A DNA stretch of 14,064 bases from an uncultured Eubacteriales bacterium (GCA_934477985.1 CAKSOR010000021.1:1-14064); one strand, 5' to 3'. Shown: positions 1 through 7,340, numbered from the stretch's first letter. Numbers and translations are program-made. The notes: generated by a model not told the origin, from the sequence alone.

Positions 1-46
1 ATTCTGATGTCTGCCTTTCTTAAAATAAACATATATTTATGAAAAT

Positions 47-75
47 ATTATATCAGATGAAAGACGGATTGTCAA
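47..75 (-). promoter_or_regulatory. Leftward sigma-A consensus promoter
   Basis: On the minus strand a perfect TTGACA (75-70) is followed by a 17-base spacer and a perfect TATAAT (52-47), preceded by TGA, which makes an extended -10. Transcription would start near base 40 and run left out of the window. The gene served is not visible. It is divergent from the tRNA promoter 48 bases away. Confidence 0.7.
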
Positions 76-96
76 GGGGCGGCAAACTTTTTTCGC

Positions 97-110
97 TTTT
101 CCGCGGAAAA
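97..110. repeat. Perfect 14-bp palindrome between divergent promoters
   Basis: TTTTCCGCGGAAAA reads the same on both strands. It lies between the -35 box of the leftward promoter (70-75) and that of the tRNA promoter (124-129). The position suits an operator for the leftward gene, but only the symmetry is seen and nothing shows that it binds a protein. Confidence 0.35.
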
Positions 111-123
111 TTTCAAAAAGCCC

Positions 124-152
124 TTGACACCAGGAGCGGATTGTGGTATAAT
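124..152 (+). promoter_or_regulatory. tRNA-Val promoter
   Basis: TTGACA (124-129), a 17-base spacer and TATAAT (147-152). TGG directly before the -10 box gives a TGn extended -10. The tRNA begins 11 bases after the -10 box, so the 5' leader is very short. Confidence 0.85.
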
Positions 153-162
153 ATACTTGTTT

Positions 163-239
163 GGAGGCGTAGCTCAGCTGGTCAGAGCGTTCGGTTCACA
201 TCCGAGAGGTCGTGGGTTCGAGCCCCTCCGTCTCCACCA
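163..239 (+). tRNA. tRNA-Val (anticodon CAC)
   Basis: This is a complete 77-base cloverleaf that decodes GUG valine codons. The acceptor stem is GGAGGCG/CGTCTCC with one G-U pair. The D arm is GCTC/GAGC. The anticodon stem is TTCGG/CCGAG around loop TTCACAT, with anticodon CAC at 197-199. The T loop TTCGAGC is canonical, and CCA (237-239) is genomically encoded. One T-T mismatch is seen at the second pair of the T stem (GTGGG/CCCTC). It has its own promoter and terminator, so it is a single-gene unit. Confidence 0.95.
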
Positions 240-249
240 TATTTGTAGA

Positions 250-276
250 ACAACGGGCAAACGCCCGTTGTTTTTT
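250..276 (+). terminator. Intrinsic terminator of the tRNA gene
   Basis: Stem CAACGGGC / GCCCGTTG (251-258, 263-270) with loop AAAC is followed by six T (271-276). It ends only 4 bases before the AAAGGA ribosome binding site of the next gene. Confidence 0.9.
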
Positions 277-292
277 CATGAAAGGACAAAAA

Positions 293-907
293 ATGCCTGA
301 TATTACCAGAGTGAACGGCTACAACGACAAGCGTTTTTCCGGGCGGGTTCTGAAGCAGCACGGCGCTTTTCTCGTCGACGGCGAACCATACGAGGTCGAG
401 ATTGTCTCACCGACCGAGGCGGTTGTACGCGGCGCTGACCGTGCGAAATTTCCGGCGCTGATCGACGATTTCCGCTTCTTTGCCGAGCATATCACGCTTT
501 TTCGCGACTCATCCGGCGCGGTTGTCGGGAGATTTGAGCCGGTCGCGACCTTTGAGCTCTCACTCGATCTGATTCAGCCGTCGCAGTTTTATGTCGACTC
601 GGATAAAAAGCGCGCCGTCGCGTCGTTCATAGCTTCCGCGGAGGATGTTGTTATCCCGGTCATAGCTTTTGGCGAGCGTTTCATCTCGCTCGACGGTCAC
701 ACGCGGATGTCGGTCGCGGTCGACCGCGGGTTCGATCACGTCAGGGCTTTTTTCGCGAAAAGCGACGGGTACATAAAAGACTTCGCCGCAGAGGCTGTCA
801 GACGCGGTGTCATTACTCCGCGTGATCTGATCGAACTCAGACACGATGAATACGCCGTGAAATGGGACGCCTACTGTGGCGCTTATTTTGCTCAAATCAG
901 AGAATAG
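293..907 (+). CDS. ParB/sulfiredoxin-fold-like hypothetical protein
   Basis: This is a 204-residue cytoplasmic protein with no signal peptide or membrane segment. Residues ~93-153 resemble the ParB/sulfiredoxin fold: a conserved PSQFYV stretch (96-101), a strand IPVIAF (121-126), then SLDGHTRMSVAV (132-143) with the DGHTR signature at 134-138. In this superfamily that DGH(x)R loop lies near the nucleotide or phosphate site. The N-terminal ~90 residues look like a separate beta-rich region that I do not recognise. No HTH of chromosomal ParB is visible, so plasmid or chromosome partition is unlikely. ATG 293 is chosen because AAAGGA (281-286) is well spaced; an in-frame ATG at 278 lacks such a site. 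No promoter is seen between the tRNA terminator and the gene, so it probably depends on read-through. It ends in TAG, the only full-length gene here that does. The exact function is unknown. Confidence 0.75.
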   Translation: MPDITRVNGYNDKRFSGRVLKQHGAFLVDGEPYEVEIVSPTEAVVRGADRAKFPALIDDFRFFAEHITLFRDSSGAVVGRFEPVATFELSLDLIQPSQFYVDSDKKRAVASFIASAEDVVIPVIAFGERFISLDGHTRMSVAVDRGFDHVRAFFAKSDGYIKDFAAEAVRRGVITPRDLIELRHDEYAVKWDAYCGAYFAQIRE

Positions 908-932
908 TTCCGTTTTTGAATAGGATAGTGCC

Positions 933-961
933 TTGAATTTTCTCCCGCGCGGTGGTATAAT
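933..961 (+). promoter_or_regulatory. Promoter of the SDR / dehydratase-like operon
   Basis: TTGAAT (933-938), a 17-base spacer and TATAAT (956-961), with TGG immediately before the -10. The start site would be near 968, giving a leader of about 26 bases that contains GGAGG (981-985). Confidence 0.8.
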
Positions 962-993
962 ATAGTTACCATATTAAAATGGAGGAAAATATC

Positions 994-1731
994 ATGGCAA
1001 AAACTGTACTTATCACCGGCGGAGCGTCCGGAATGGGCTTTTTAGCCGGAAAATGCTATGCTAAGGAGGGCGAAAACGTCGTCCTCGTCGACATCAACAA
1101 GGAGGCGCTCGATAAGTGTGTAGCCGAGATCGCCGCCATCAACCCGAACGTCCTCGGCGTCTGCATCGACATCCGTAAATACGATGAGGTCTGTCTGGCG
1201 CGCGACAAGGCGGTCGAGCGTTTCGGCTCGATCGACATCCTGATCTGCTTTGCTGGCGGAGCTGAGTGCCGTCTCTGCAACGCCCACGGCGAGTTCCAGG
1301 ACAACCCTATCGACATCTATGACTTCAGCATCGACACGAATCTCAAGGGCGCGCTCTACTTCGACCACGCGGTCATGAAACAGATGGCAAAGCAGAACTC
1401 CGGCGTCATCGTCCATATCGGCTCGATCACCGGTCAGGAGGGCTGCGGCGCGAATGTCGGATACTCGGCTTCTAAATCGGCGCTGATGAACGGCATGACG
1501 AAGTCGATAGCGCTCGCCGGCGCGAAATATAACATCCGCTGTGTCTGCGTAGCGCCCGGACCGGTGCTCACCCGCCCCGGAATGGCTGGCATGAAGACGA
1601 TGCTCGGTCGCGCGGCTGAACCGCAGGAGATTGTCGACCTCGTGATGTACGTCGCGAGCGAGAAGGGCGCGTTCATAAACGGCGTCAACTTCCTGATTGA
1701 CGGCGGACGCGACATCCTCAGAAACAAATAA
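994..1731 (+). CDS. SDR-family NAD(P)-dependent oxidoreductase
   Basis: This 245-residue short-chain dehydrogenase/reductase is the usual length for a classical SDR with one Rossmann domain. The cofactor motif TGGASGMG is at residues 8-15. An aspartate ends strand 2 (VLVDIN, D33), which favours NAD(H) over NADP(H). A conserved acidic position is CIDI (D59). FAGG (86-89) replaces the usual NAG. Catalytic residues are N116 (DTNLKG), S144 (GSITG), Y157 and K161 (YSASK). PGPVLT (189-194) is the conserved loop after strand 6, and IDGG (235-238) is the C-terminal signature. ATG 994 is chosen because GGAGG (981-985) sits 8 bases upstream; ATG 979 has no site. It is the first gene of an operon, 13 bases before the dehydratase-like gene, so the two may act on one polyol or cyclic hydroxy acid. 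The substrate cannot be told from the sequence. Confidence 0.9.
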   Translation: MAKTVLITGGASGMGFLAGKCYAKEGENVVLVDINKEALDKCVAEIAAINPNVLGVCIDIRKYDEVCLARDKAVERFGSIDILICFAGGAECRLCNAHGEFQDNPIDIYDFSIDTNLKGALYFDHAVMKQMAKQNSGVIVHIGSITGQEGCGANVGYSASKSALMNGMTKSIALAGAKYNIRCVCVAPGPVLTRPGMAGMKTMLGRAAEPQEIVDLVMYVASEKGAFINGVNFLIDGGRDILRNK

Positions 1732-1744
1732 TGGAGAGAACAAA

Positions 1745-2527
1745 ATGATCCAGAAACCAACATTCCTTCACCAGAACCGCCCGCTCATCACCTGCATGCT
1801 CCAGGAGCGCGATATGGGCGCGGCGATCAAGACGGTCAGAAACGCGATGTTCGACGGCTGCGACGCCTTCGGTTTCCAGCTTGAGGTCGTTGAGCATGCT
1901 CAGCGCACTGACGACAAGATAAAGGCGCTCTTCTGCGAGATGGGGCAGAAGCCGATTTACGTCACGAATTACCGCACCGGCATCAACAACGGAAAGACCG
2001 ACGATGAGCTGCTCGGCGGACTGATTCAGCTGATAAACTGCGGCGCGACGCTCGCGGACATTATGGGCGATTTCTATTCGCCGGATCCGATACAGCTGAC
2101 GACCGACGCTGTCGCCATTGAAAAGCAGAAGGACGCGGTTAAGCGCGTTCATGACGCTGGCGGGGAAGTGCTGATGTCGTCGCATGTCATGAAGTTCATC
2201 GATTCGGACGAGGTCATGCGCATCGCGACGGCTCATATGGAGCGTGGCGCGGACATCTCGAAGATTGTTACCGCGGCAAACACCGAGGAGGAGGAGCTTC
2301 AGAATCTCCGCACGATCGAGCGGCTTCGCAAGGAGCTCGATATTCCGTTCCTGTTCCTCTGCGGCGGAAAGTACACTAAGCTCGTCCGGACTATCGGACC
2401 GTTCCTCGGCGCGTGCATGTGGCTGACTGTTCAGCACCACGACGGGCTGTCGACGAATCAGCAGCCGGTCTGCCGCGCGATAAGAACGATCGCCGACAAT
2501 TTCGACTACATGCCGACTATCAGATAA
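1745..2527 (+). CDS. Type I 3-dehydroquinate dehydratase-related protein
   Basis: This is a 260-residue protein with the length and motif order of the type I (class I aldolase, Schiff-base) 3-dehydroquinate dehydratase TIM barrel. The putative catalytic histidine is H147 (SSHVMKF) and the Schiff-base lysine is K173 (ADISKIV). Arginines R77 (NYRTG) and R215 (KLVRTIG) match the two substrate-binding arginines. Other binding positions differ: where the family has E-x-R-x-D on an early strand, this protein reads G43-F-Q45-L-E47, and the acidic residue after R77 is N81. It may therefore be a divergent enzyme acting on a related substrate rather than shikimate-pathway AroD, so I give no gene symbol. 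GGAG (1733-1736) precedes ATG 1745. It is co-transcribed with the SDR gene and followed by a strong terminator. Being paired with a dehydrogenase and lying beside sugar-utilisation genes suggests catabolism rather than biosynthesis; that is inference. Confidence 0.75.
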   Translation: MIQKPTFLHQNRPLITCMLQERDMGAAIKTVRNAMFDGCDAFGFQLEVVEHAQRTDDKIKALFCEMGQKPIYVTNYRTGINNGKTDDELLGGLIQLINCGATLADIMGDFYSPDPIQLTTDAVAIEKQKDAVKRVHDAGGEVLMSSHVMKFIDSDEVMRIATAHMERGADISKIVTAANTEEEELQNLRTIERLRKELDIPFLFLCGGKYTKLVRTIGPFLGACMWLTVQHHDGLSTNQQPVCRAIRTIADNFDYMPTIR

Positions 2528-2530
2528 ATG

Positions 2531-2558
2531 AAAAAGACTGCCAATTGGCAGTCTTTTT
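2531..2558. terminator. Bidirectional terminator between convergent genes
   Basis: A 28-base perfect palindrome: GACTGCC (2536-2542) pairs with GGCAGTC (2547-2553), flanked by AAAAA and TTTTT. It therefore carries a T run on either strand. It lies 3 bases after the dehydratase-like gene and 2 bases from the stop of the minus-strand lipoprotein gene, and should end both transcripts. Confidence 0.92.
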
Positions 2559-2560
2559 GT

Positions 2561-2665
2561 TTATTCGCTTATCTTCGTCTCAATCCGGTCGGCGATTATT
2601 TTCACGACCTCGTCGAGCGGCTTCACGCCGGAGAAGTAGTAGGAGGCTTCCTCGAGGATGATAGC
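2561..2665. repeat. 105-bp direct repeat, copy 1 (3' end of lipoprotein gene)
   Basis: Bases 2561-2665 match 4923-5027 at 104 of 105 positions; the only difference is T2600 versus C4962. It covers the last ~35 codons of the gene. Similarity falls away abruptly beyond it, although the two proteins remain recognisable paralogues. Confidence 0.9.
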
Positions 2666-4921
2666 GATTGATTCCGGGTCGCTCACCGACGCGCGTACTG
2701 TTTTCGTGAGCTGTTCGGTCATCAGTTCAATGTCCTCGCCTCGGAGCTTTGCTATGGTTGGGGACAGTGTGACCGGCTCTCCGAGGTTCTCTTCTTTGGT
2801 TGGAATCCGGAATGAGGTCGGATAATCCACCGCGAGATCGTAGCCATAACGGTCGAGCGTCAGGCGCAGTTCACTTAGCGCCTTACAGGTCGGCGGCATG
2901 CTCATGAACGGCAACTTCTTCGGGAGATGTTCGGAAAGAGCCCATATACTGTCGAGCGAGCGGAAGACCTCTCCGATGAACTGCCAAGCGCCTTTTTGAT
3001 TCTTGCTGTTCTGAATTATGCCGACTCCGGTCCGCGATACCACGACGCCGCCGTTCAGCTTTGAGTTCAGCCCAGGACAGCCTATGTATTTCGCGTTTGC
3101 CGGAGCTTCCGAGAGGTAGTCGATGAAAAGCGGCATATCGCACCAGCGCTGAATCTGCAACGCGTACTTTACCTTGCTCAGGTCATAGTCTGTATTCGAA
3201 ATTTTGTATAGTTTCGTGGTCTTGCAGAACTCAATAAGTTCGGGAAGCTTTGAGAGGTCGCAGGTTTTCTGGTCGTAGTCGATCATCTCGCCGAGAAAAT
3301 ACGGCAGGAGATAATTCAGTATATTGTTCGCGGCTTTTGTCCGGTCGTCATAGCGGTACGCCATTAAATACTCATCGTCAGCGAGAGAATTGTTTATCCG
3401 CAGCAGGTCGTCGAATGACCAGCGGTCAAGGTCGCCGGTGAGTCCGGTGTTGATGACGAAGAAATCAGCGTAGTACTGCGTCGCGAGATATTCAAGCCGA
3501 CCGTCTTTCTCGAACGGTTTATACAGGCAGGGGAGCAGCGTCTCACGGTTGTATTCATTGTCGCCGTCCATAAATTCATAAAGGTTGGCGAAGTTCATTT
3601 TCTCAGACAGCAGCTCATATGAAATGCCGCCGTTGAAAATTATCACATCGGGCCCGTTGTCTGAAGCGAGATCACGGGCGAGCTTCTGAGACGCCGAGAA
3701 CCCGCCTTCAGTGCCGCTGTAATAGACCGGAAGTGCGCGGAACTCATCGTTCGTCCGGTTGAACCGGGATATGCTCTTGACGATCGCCCTTGTATAAACG
3801 CTTTCGTCTGAGCTGTCTATCGCTATTCTTATGTCGGTGCGTCTGACATCACTTGTCTTCTCTTTAGCTATCAGATAAAATTCGGTCTGGTTGTTCTCGC
3901 TGCTCAGCGAGATGAACATGAGCGAGTCGGAGTAAACCGTTACGGTTCGAAGCTGTGTCGCGTCTACGCCGATGACCGCCCAGTCGAAGAGCATATTCTT
4001 CCTCGCGCCGATATTTTCGTCGACTGTTATGGAGAAAAGCCCGAAATTGTTGAAGCAGAAGAGGTTTCCGCACTTGTCGAAGCACGGTTTGCCACTGCCA
4101 AGCTTCAGGGCGTTCATTGAAAGCAGCGCGCCTGTCTTCAGATCCAAGCCGCAGGACACATAATCGTATTCGCCGTGCTCGCCGTTCTGGAAGACGAGGA
4201 ATGGGACTCCGTCCTTGTCCTGGCAGATAACCGCCCCCGAATAGCCGCTTATGTCGAGCGGGAAGGCGGAGCGCAGTTCCATCTCAGGCGAGAACACGAG
4301 CATCGTCGGCTCATCGTCGAATCGCTCGCCGTTTTCGTGGTGAAATGGATTCTTGTAGTAGATATAGACGTTTCCGGCGTTGTCGACGAATATCTTGCTG
4401 ATGCCGTTGATGCCGGTAAAGTCGATGTCCTCGATGCTCTTGAAGAAAACACATTTGCCGTCACGGTCGAATCTCATAACGGCGTCGACCGACTCGGTCA
4501 GGTCGTCGAGTGAAGTGTCACAGCCGATCACCAGTAAGCCACCGTCCGGCGCTTCGGCGATGCGGGATACGCTCAGATAGTGCGACTCGCCGAAATATGA
4601 AGTCAGCGGCTTTTTTACGAAGCGCTTCGAGCCGACGTCGTAGGTGAAGAGCACAGTGCCGGTTGGCGCGATAAAATCGGGGTCGATTTTCTCCCTTATT
4701 TCATGTAACAGCGGCGCTGTCTTTTTGCTCGTTTCCTTGTCAGGACGTCCGAAGACCGCCGAACCGTTCAGAAACCCGGAAAAAGTGAACGAGTCCTCTG
4801 AAAGATAGTCGATGTAGTTCAGCGCATATGTATATTCGTCGGCGGTCTGGCTTTCGCAGGTGGTCAGGGAAAAAAGGGCGAGCAGTAAAGCTGCCAGCAG
4901 AAAGCAGAGCTTTGAATTCAT
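2561..4921 (-). CDS. Lipoprotein: propeller-like N-terminus fused to family-1 solute-binding domain
   Basis: This is a 786-residue predicted membrane-anchored lipoprotein. It has a signal peptide with lipobox SLTTC (lipidated Cys22). Residues ~90-350 carry spaced D-x-x-G motifs followed by short strands (APDGG 124-128, DRDG 152-155, DNAGNVYI 180-187, DKDG 235-238, DKCGNLF 282-288), as seen in NHL- or TolB-like beta-propellers. From ~362 a family-1 ABC solute-binding domain begins: strand IRIAI, then SRFNR (385-389), SQKLARDL (411-418) and PDVIIFNG (424-431), ending in the IILEEASYYFSG...IIADRIE tail typical of these proteins. Usual family-1 binding proteins are 400-550 residues, so the extra length is the N-terminal domain. 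It is second in a two-gene operon: its ATG lies one base after the TAA of the upstream paralogue with no clear ribosome binding site, implying translational coupling. No permease is adjacent. The ligand is probably an oligosaccharide (inferred). Confidence 0.85.
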   Translation of the reverse strand: MNSKLCFLLAALLLALFSLTTCESQTADEYTYALNYIDYLSEDSFTFSGFLNGSAVFGRPDKETSKKTAPLLHEIREKIDPDFIAPTGTVLFTYDVGSKRFVKKPLTSYFGESHYLSVSRIAEAPDGGLLVIGCDTSLDDLTESVDAVMRFDRDGKCVFFKSIEDIDFTGINGISKIFVDNAGNVYIYYKNPFHHENGERFDDEPTMLVFSPEMELRSAFPLDISGYSGAVICQDKDGVPFLVFQNGEHGEYDYVSCGLDLKTGALLSMNALKLGSGKPCFDKCGNLFCFNNFGLFSITVDENIGARKNMLFDWAVIGVDATQLRTVTVYSDSLMFISLSSENNQTEFYLIAKEKTSDVRRTDIRIAIDSSDESVYTRAIVKSISRFNRTNDEFRALPVYYSGTEGGFSASQKLARDLASDNGPDVIIFNGGISYELLSEKMNFANLYEFMDGDNEYNRETLLPCLYKPFEKDGRLEYLATQYYADFFVINTGLTGDLDRWSFDDLLRINNSLADDEYLMAYRYDDRTKAANNILNYLLPYFLGEMIDYDQKTCDLSKLPELIEFCKTTKLYKISNTDYDLSKVKYALQIQRWCDMPLFIDYLSEAPANAKYIGCPGLNSKLNGGVVVSRTGVGIIQNSKNQKGAWQFIGEVFRSLDSIWALSEHLPKKLPFMSMPPTCKALSELRLTLDRYGYDLAVDYPTSFRIPTKEENLGEPVTLSPTIAKLRGEDIELMTEQLTKTVRASVSDPESIAIILEEASYYFSGVKPLDEVVKIIADRIETKISE

Positions 4922-4922
4922 T

Positions 4923-5027
4923 TTATTCGCTTATCTTCGTCTCAATCCGGTCGGCGATTATCTTCACGACCTCGTCGAGCGGCTTCACGCCGGAGAAGTA
5001 GTAGGAGGCTTCCTCGAGGATGATAGC
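4923..5027. repeat. 105-bp direct repeat, copy 2 (3' end of upstream lipoprotein gene)
   Basis: Same orientation as copy 1 and offset by 2362 bases, with one mismatch in 105. Crossing over between the copies would remove the downstream lipoprotein gene exactly and leave the upstream one with an unchanged C-terminus and stop. Confidence 0.9.
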
Positions 5028-7325
5028 CTTCGCCTCGGGGTCTTTGACCGCGACGCGGGAGTAGTTTTCGATTGAGTCGTAGAGGTACTGCGCGTCGTCG
5101 CCGTTGAATATGAGCATCGTCTGGTTCTGAAGGAGCGGAAAAGTCTGCGGTAACCGGTTTAATGCCACGTCGCCGCTGTCGCTGATGCGGAAGAACACTT
5201 TCTCGCTGAACTTATTCAGCTCGTCTATGTCGTGCCAGGTCGTCGGCAGGAGGGAATGCGGGAAATATATGGCTTTCACGCGGTCGATGTTCTCCCACTG
5301 GCTGTCGAGCACACGGTAGACCTCCTTGATGAGCTCCCAGCAGGCTTCCTGTTCCTTGCTCTTCTTCATGACGCAGAACCCGGCTGACGAGGTTATAAGC
5401 GAGCCGTTCTTCGGATTCCTAGTGCCCGGGAAACCGATGTTTGTCTTGTTCTGGATGCCGAGCACTTTGTACTTGAAATAGTCATATATCCTTGTGAAAT
5501 TGTTGTACTCGACCGCGACCTTCGCGCTCTGCTGATCCTGGATGTCGAGATCCTTTATGTTGAGCAGCTTCGCGCTCATGCAGAGCTCGAGCAGCTCGGA
5601 AAGCCCGGTGAAATCGCAGCTTTTCTTGTCGTAGTCGATGAACTCGCCCATCATTCCCGGCAGAAGATCCTTCAGCAGATTGTTCGCGGCGGTCACCCGG
5701 TCGTCGAATCTTCTCGCCATGAAGTATTCATCGTCGGCGAGCGAATCGTTTATCCTCACCATGTCGCTGACCGTCCAGGAATCCATTTTGCCGGTGATGC
5801 TCTCGTCTATTGAGAGCGTCGAATTGTAATAGAGCGTCGCGATGTAGGGCAGCTCGCCCGACTTTGTCTCGTAAGCCGTGTAGAGGCAGGGGATCAGCTG
5901 GTCGCGCCCGAACTCCTTGTCATTATCTATGAATCCGCTGAGATCGGCAAATTTCAGCTTTTTCTTCAGAAGCTCATACGACAGATTGCCGTTGAAGACG
6001 ATGACGTCGGGGATGTTTCCGGCGGAGATGTCGCGCGCTAACTTCTGGGACGCGGTGAGACCGCCCTCGGTCGTCGCGTATGAGACGAGCTCAGCGCGGT
6101 GAGCCTCGCTTCCGCGGTTGAACCGGCTCAGTGCTCTGACTATGTAACTTGCCGCTATGGTTGACTTTGAGCCGTCGACGGCGACCTTTATCGTCTTGCG
6201 CTCGGGGAGCTCGCTGGTCTTCACCTTGTGTATGATGAAGTATTCGGGAGTGTTGTTCTCCTCCTGAATCTTTACCGTGATGAAAGAATCATTCTTGATG
6301 ATCAGCGCTGAGATTATGTCGCGGCTTATACCGATAGACGCCCAGTCGAAGAGCATCGTGTCGACCTGATTTCCCGCCTCGTCAAAGGTCACGCTGAAAA
6401 GACCGAAGGTGTTCATGTAGTAAGGGTTTCCGGCGGCGTCGAAGTAGACAGGGTTGGTGTCGTGCTCGAAGTTGAGATTCTCAGGCTCGGTGAGCTTCGC
6501 GTTTTCGATGTCGATGCCGTATATTTTTGGCTTGGTGGTGTAACGGTCAGCCAAGAGCTTGACATTGCCGTCCTTGTCGCGGAAGAAAACAAAATTGTTC
6601 GGGACGTTGCCATCCTCCGCGTAGAGCGCGCAGACAAACTCGCCGTCGGGGGAGATGACTGTGATGTTCTCGTCGTAATAGAATCTGTCGACTACAGTAT
6701 TTGTATCCGGGGTTCTTACGCTGAGACCGTAATCGGTGTTCATGGGGCAGTGCAGATAAATGTATCCGTCAGCGTCGGCGATCGAGTGTTCGATAATGCG
6801 GTTGGAGATGTCTTTAGCGCCTTCAATGTCGGCTTTTTTGAAGGTCGGATATGTTTCAGCCGGGACGAAGAACAGCGGTTTGCCGTCTGAGTCGTATTTT
6901 GCGAACCCAATGCGTCTGTCTTCTTTGGACAACAAATTAATGTTTTCAATTTGAACAAAAAAGCCACCGTCGGGCAAAAAGGTTATATTTCCGATACTAA
7001 CCCAGAAATTTAAACCGTCGGGTGAATGGACGCTATTCGTTGTGACTGTATCCTGATTGCTGTCATATTTCTGTATAGCATGGTAAAAGTATTTTTCCCC
7101 ATGATCGCCGTGTTCTGGGTTGCGGACTATCAGAGCCATATCTCCTTCATATGATACATAGTAATAAGGATCCAATGTGTTGTAATGGACTATTGATGCG
7201 TCATCAATAGAAATCTTCTTTAGTGAGTATGAAAACTCCGGCTTTGGAACTTCTTTTTCACCGCAGGAGATTAAAAGCAGGCATGCTATTATTGCGATAA
7301 TGAGGATAAGAAACTTTGCTTTCAT
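4923..7325 (-). CDS. Lipoprotein: propeller-like N-terminus fused to family-1 solute-binding domain (paralogue)
   Basis: This 800-residue lipoprotein is the first gene of the operon. ATG 7325 has AAGGAG (7337-7332) 6 bases upstream. The signal peptide ends in lipobox LLISC (Cys21). The N-terminal part (~residues 60-365) has repeated strand-turn motifs (LPDGG 117-121, DSDGKP 145-150, ADADGYIY 183-190, SPDGEF 225-230, DKDGNV 250-255, DAAGNPYY 296-303). From ~377 the solute-binding domain reads KVAVDG, SRFNR (400-404), SQKLARDI (426-433) and PDVIVFNG (439-446), with the IILEEASYYFSG tail. It is clearly paralogous to the downstream gene, most strongly in the stretch from EGG to the early solute-binding domain and at the very end. 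The N-terminal halves are much more diverged, suggesting that the propeller-like part sets a different specificity. The terminator hairpin at 7341-7368 lies directly upstream of its ribosome binding site. Confidence 0.85.
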   Translation of the reverse strand: MKAKFLILIIAIIACLLLISCGEKEVPKPEFSYSLKKISIDDASIVHYNTLDPYYYVSYEGDMALIVRNPEHGDHGEKYFYHAIQKYDSNQDTVTTNSVHSPDGLNFWVSIGNITFLPDGGFFVQIENINLLSKEDRRIGFAKYDSDGKPLFFVPAETYPTFKKADIEGAKDISNRIIEHSIADADGYIYLHCPMNTDYGLSVRTPDTNTVVDRFYYDENITVISPDGEFVCALYAEDGNVPNNFVFFRDKDGNVKLLADRYTTKPKIYGIDIENAKLTEPENLNFEHDTNPVYFDAAGNPYYMNTFGLFSVTFDEAGNQVDTMLFDWASIGISRDIISALIIKNDSFITVKIQEENNTPEYFIIHKVKTSELPERKTIKVAVDGSKSTIAASYIVRALSRFNRGSEAHRAELVSYATTEGGLTASQKLARDISAGNIPDVIVFNGNLSYELLKKKLKFADLSGFIDNDKEFGRDQLIPCLYTAYETKSGELPYIATLYYNSTLSIDESITGKMDSWTVSDMVRINDSLADDEYFMARRFDDRVTAANNLLKDLLPGMMGEFIDYDKKSCDFTGLSELLELCMSAKLLNIKDLDIQDQQSAKVAVEYNNFTRIYDYFKYKVLGIQNKTNIGFPGTRNPKNGSLITSSAGFCVMKKSKEQEACWELIKEVYRVLDSQWENIDRVKAIYFPHSLLPTTWHDIDELNKFSEKVFFRISDSGDVALNRLPQTFPLLQNQTMLIFNGDDAQYLYDSIENYSRVAVKDPEAKAIILEEASYYFSGVKPLDEVVKIIADRIETKISE

Positions 7326-7340
7326 AGAGATCTCCTTTTT

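Noticed and set aside
293..907. Plasmid or chromosome partition gene parB
   Set aside because: Only the DGHTR fold signature is present. There is no HTH, no adjacent parA and no parS-like repeats.
1042..2440. Two long minus-strand frames (233 and 240 codons) opposite the SDR and dehydratase-like genes
   Set aside because: The plus-strand genes have clear catalytic motifs, promoter and ribosome binding sites. The opposite frames have none and are mirrored codon bias.
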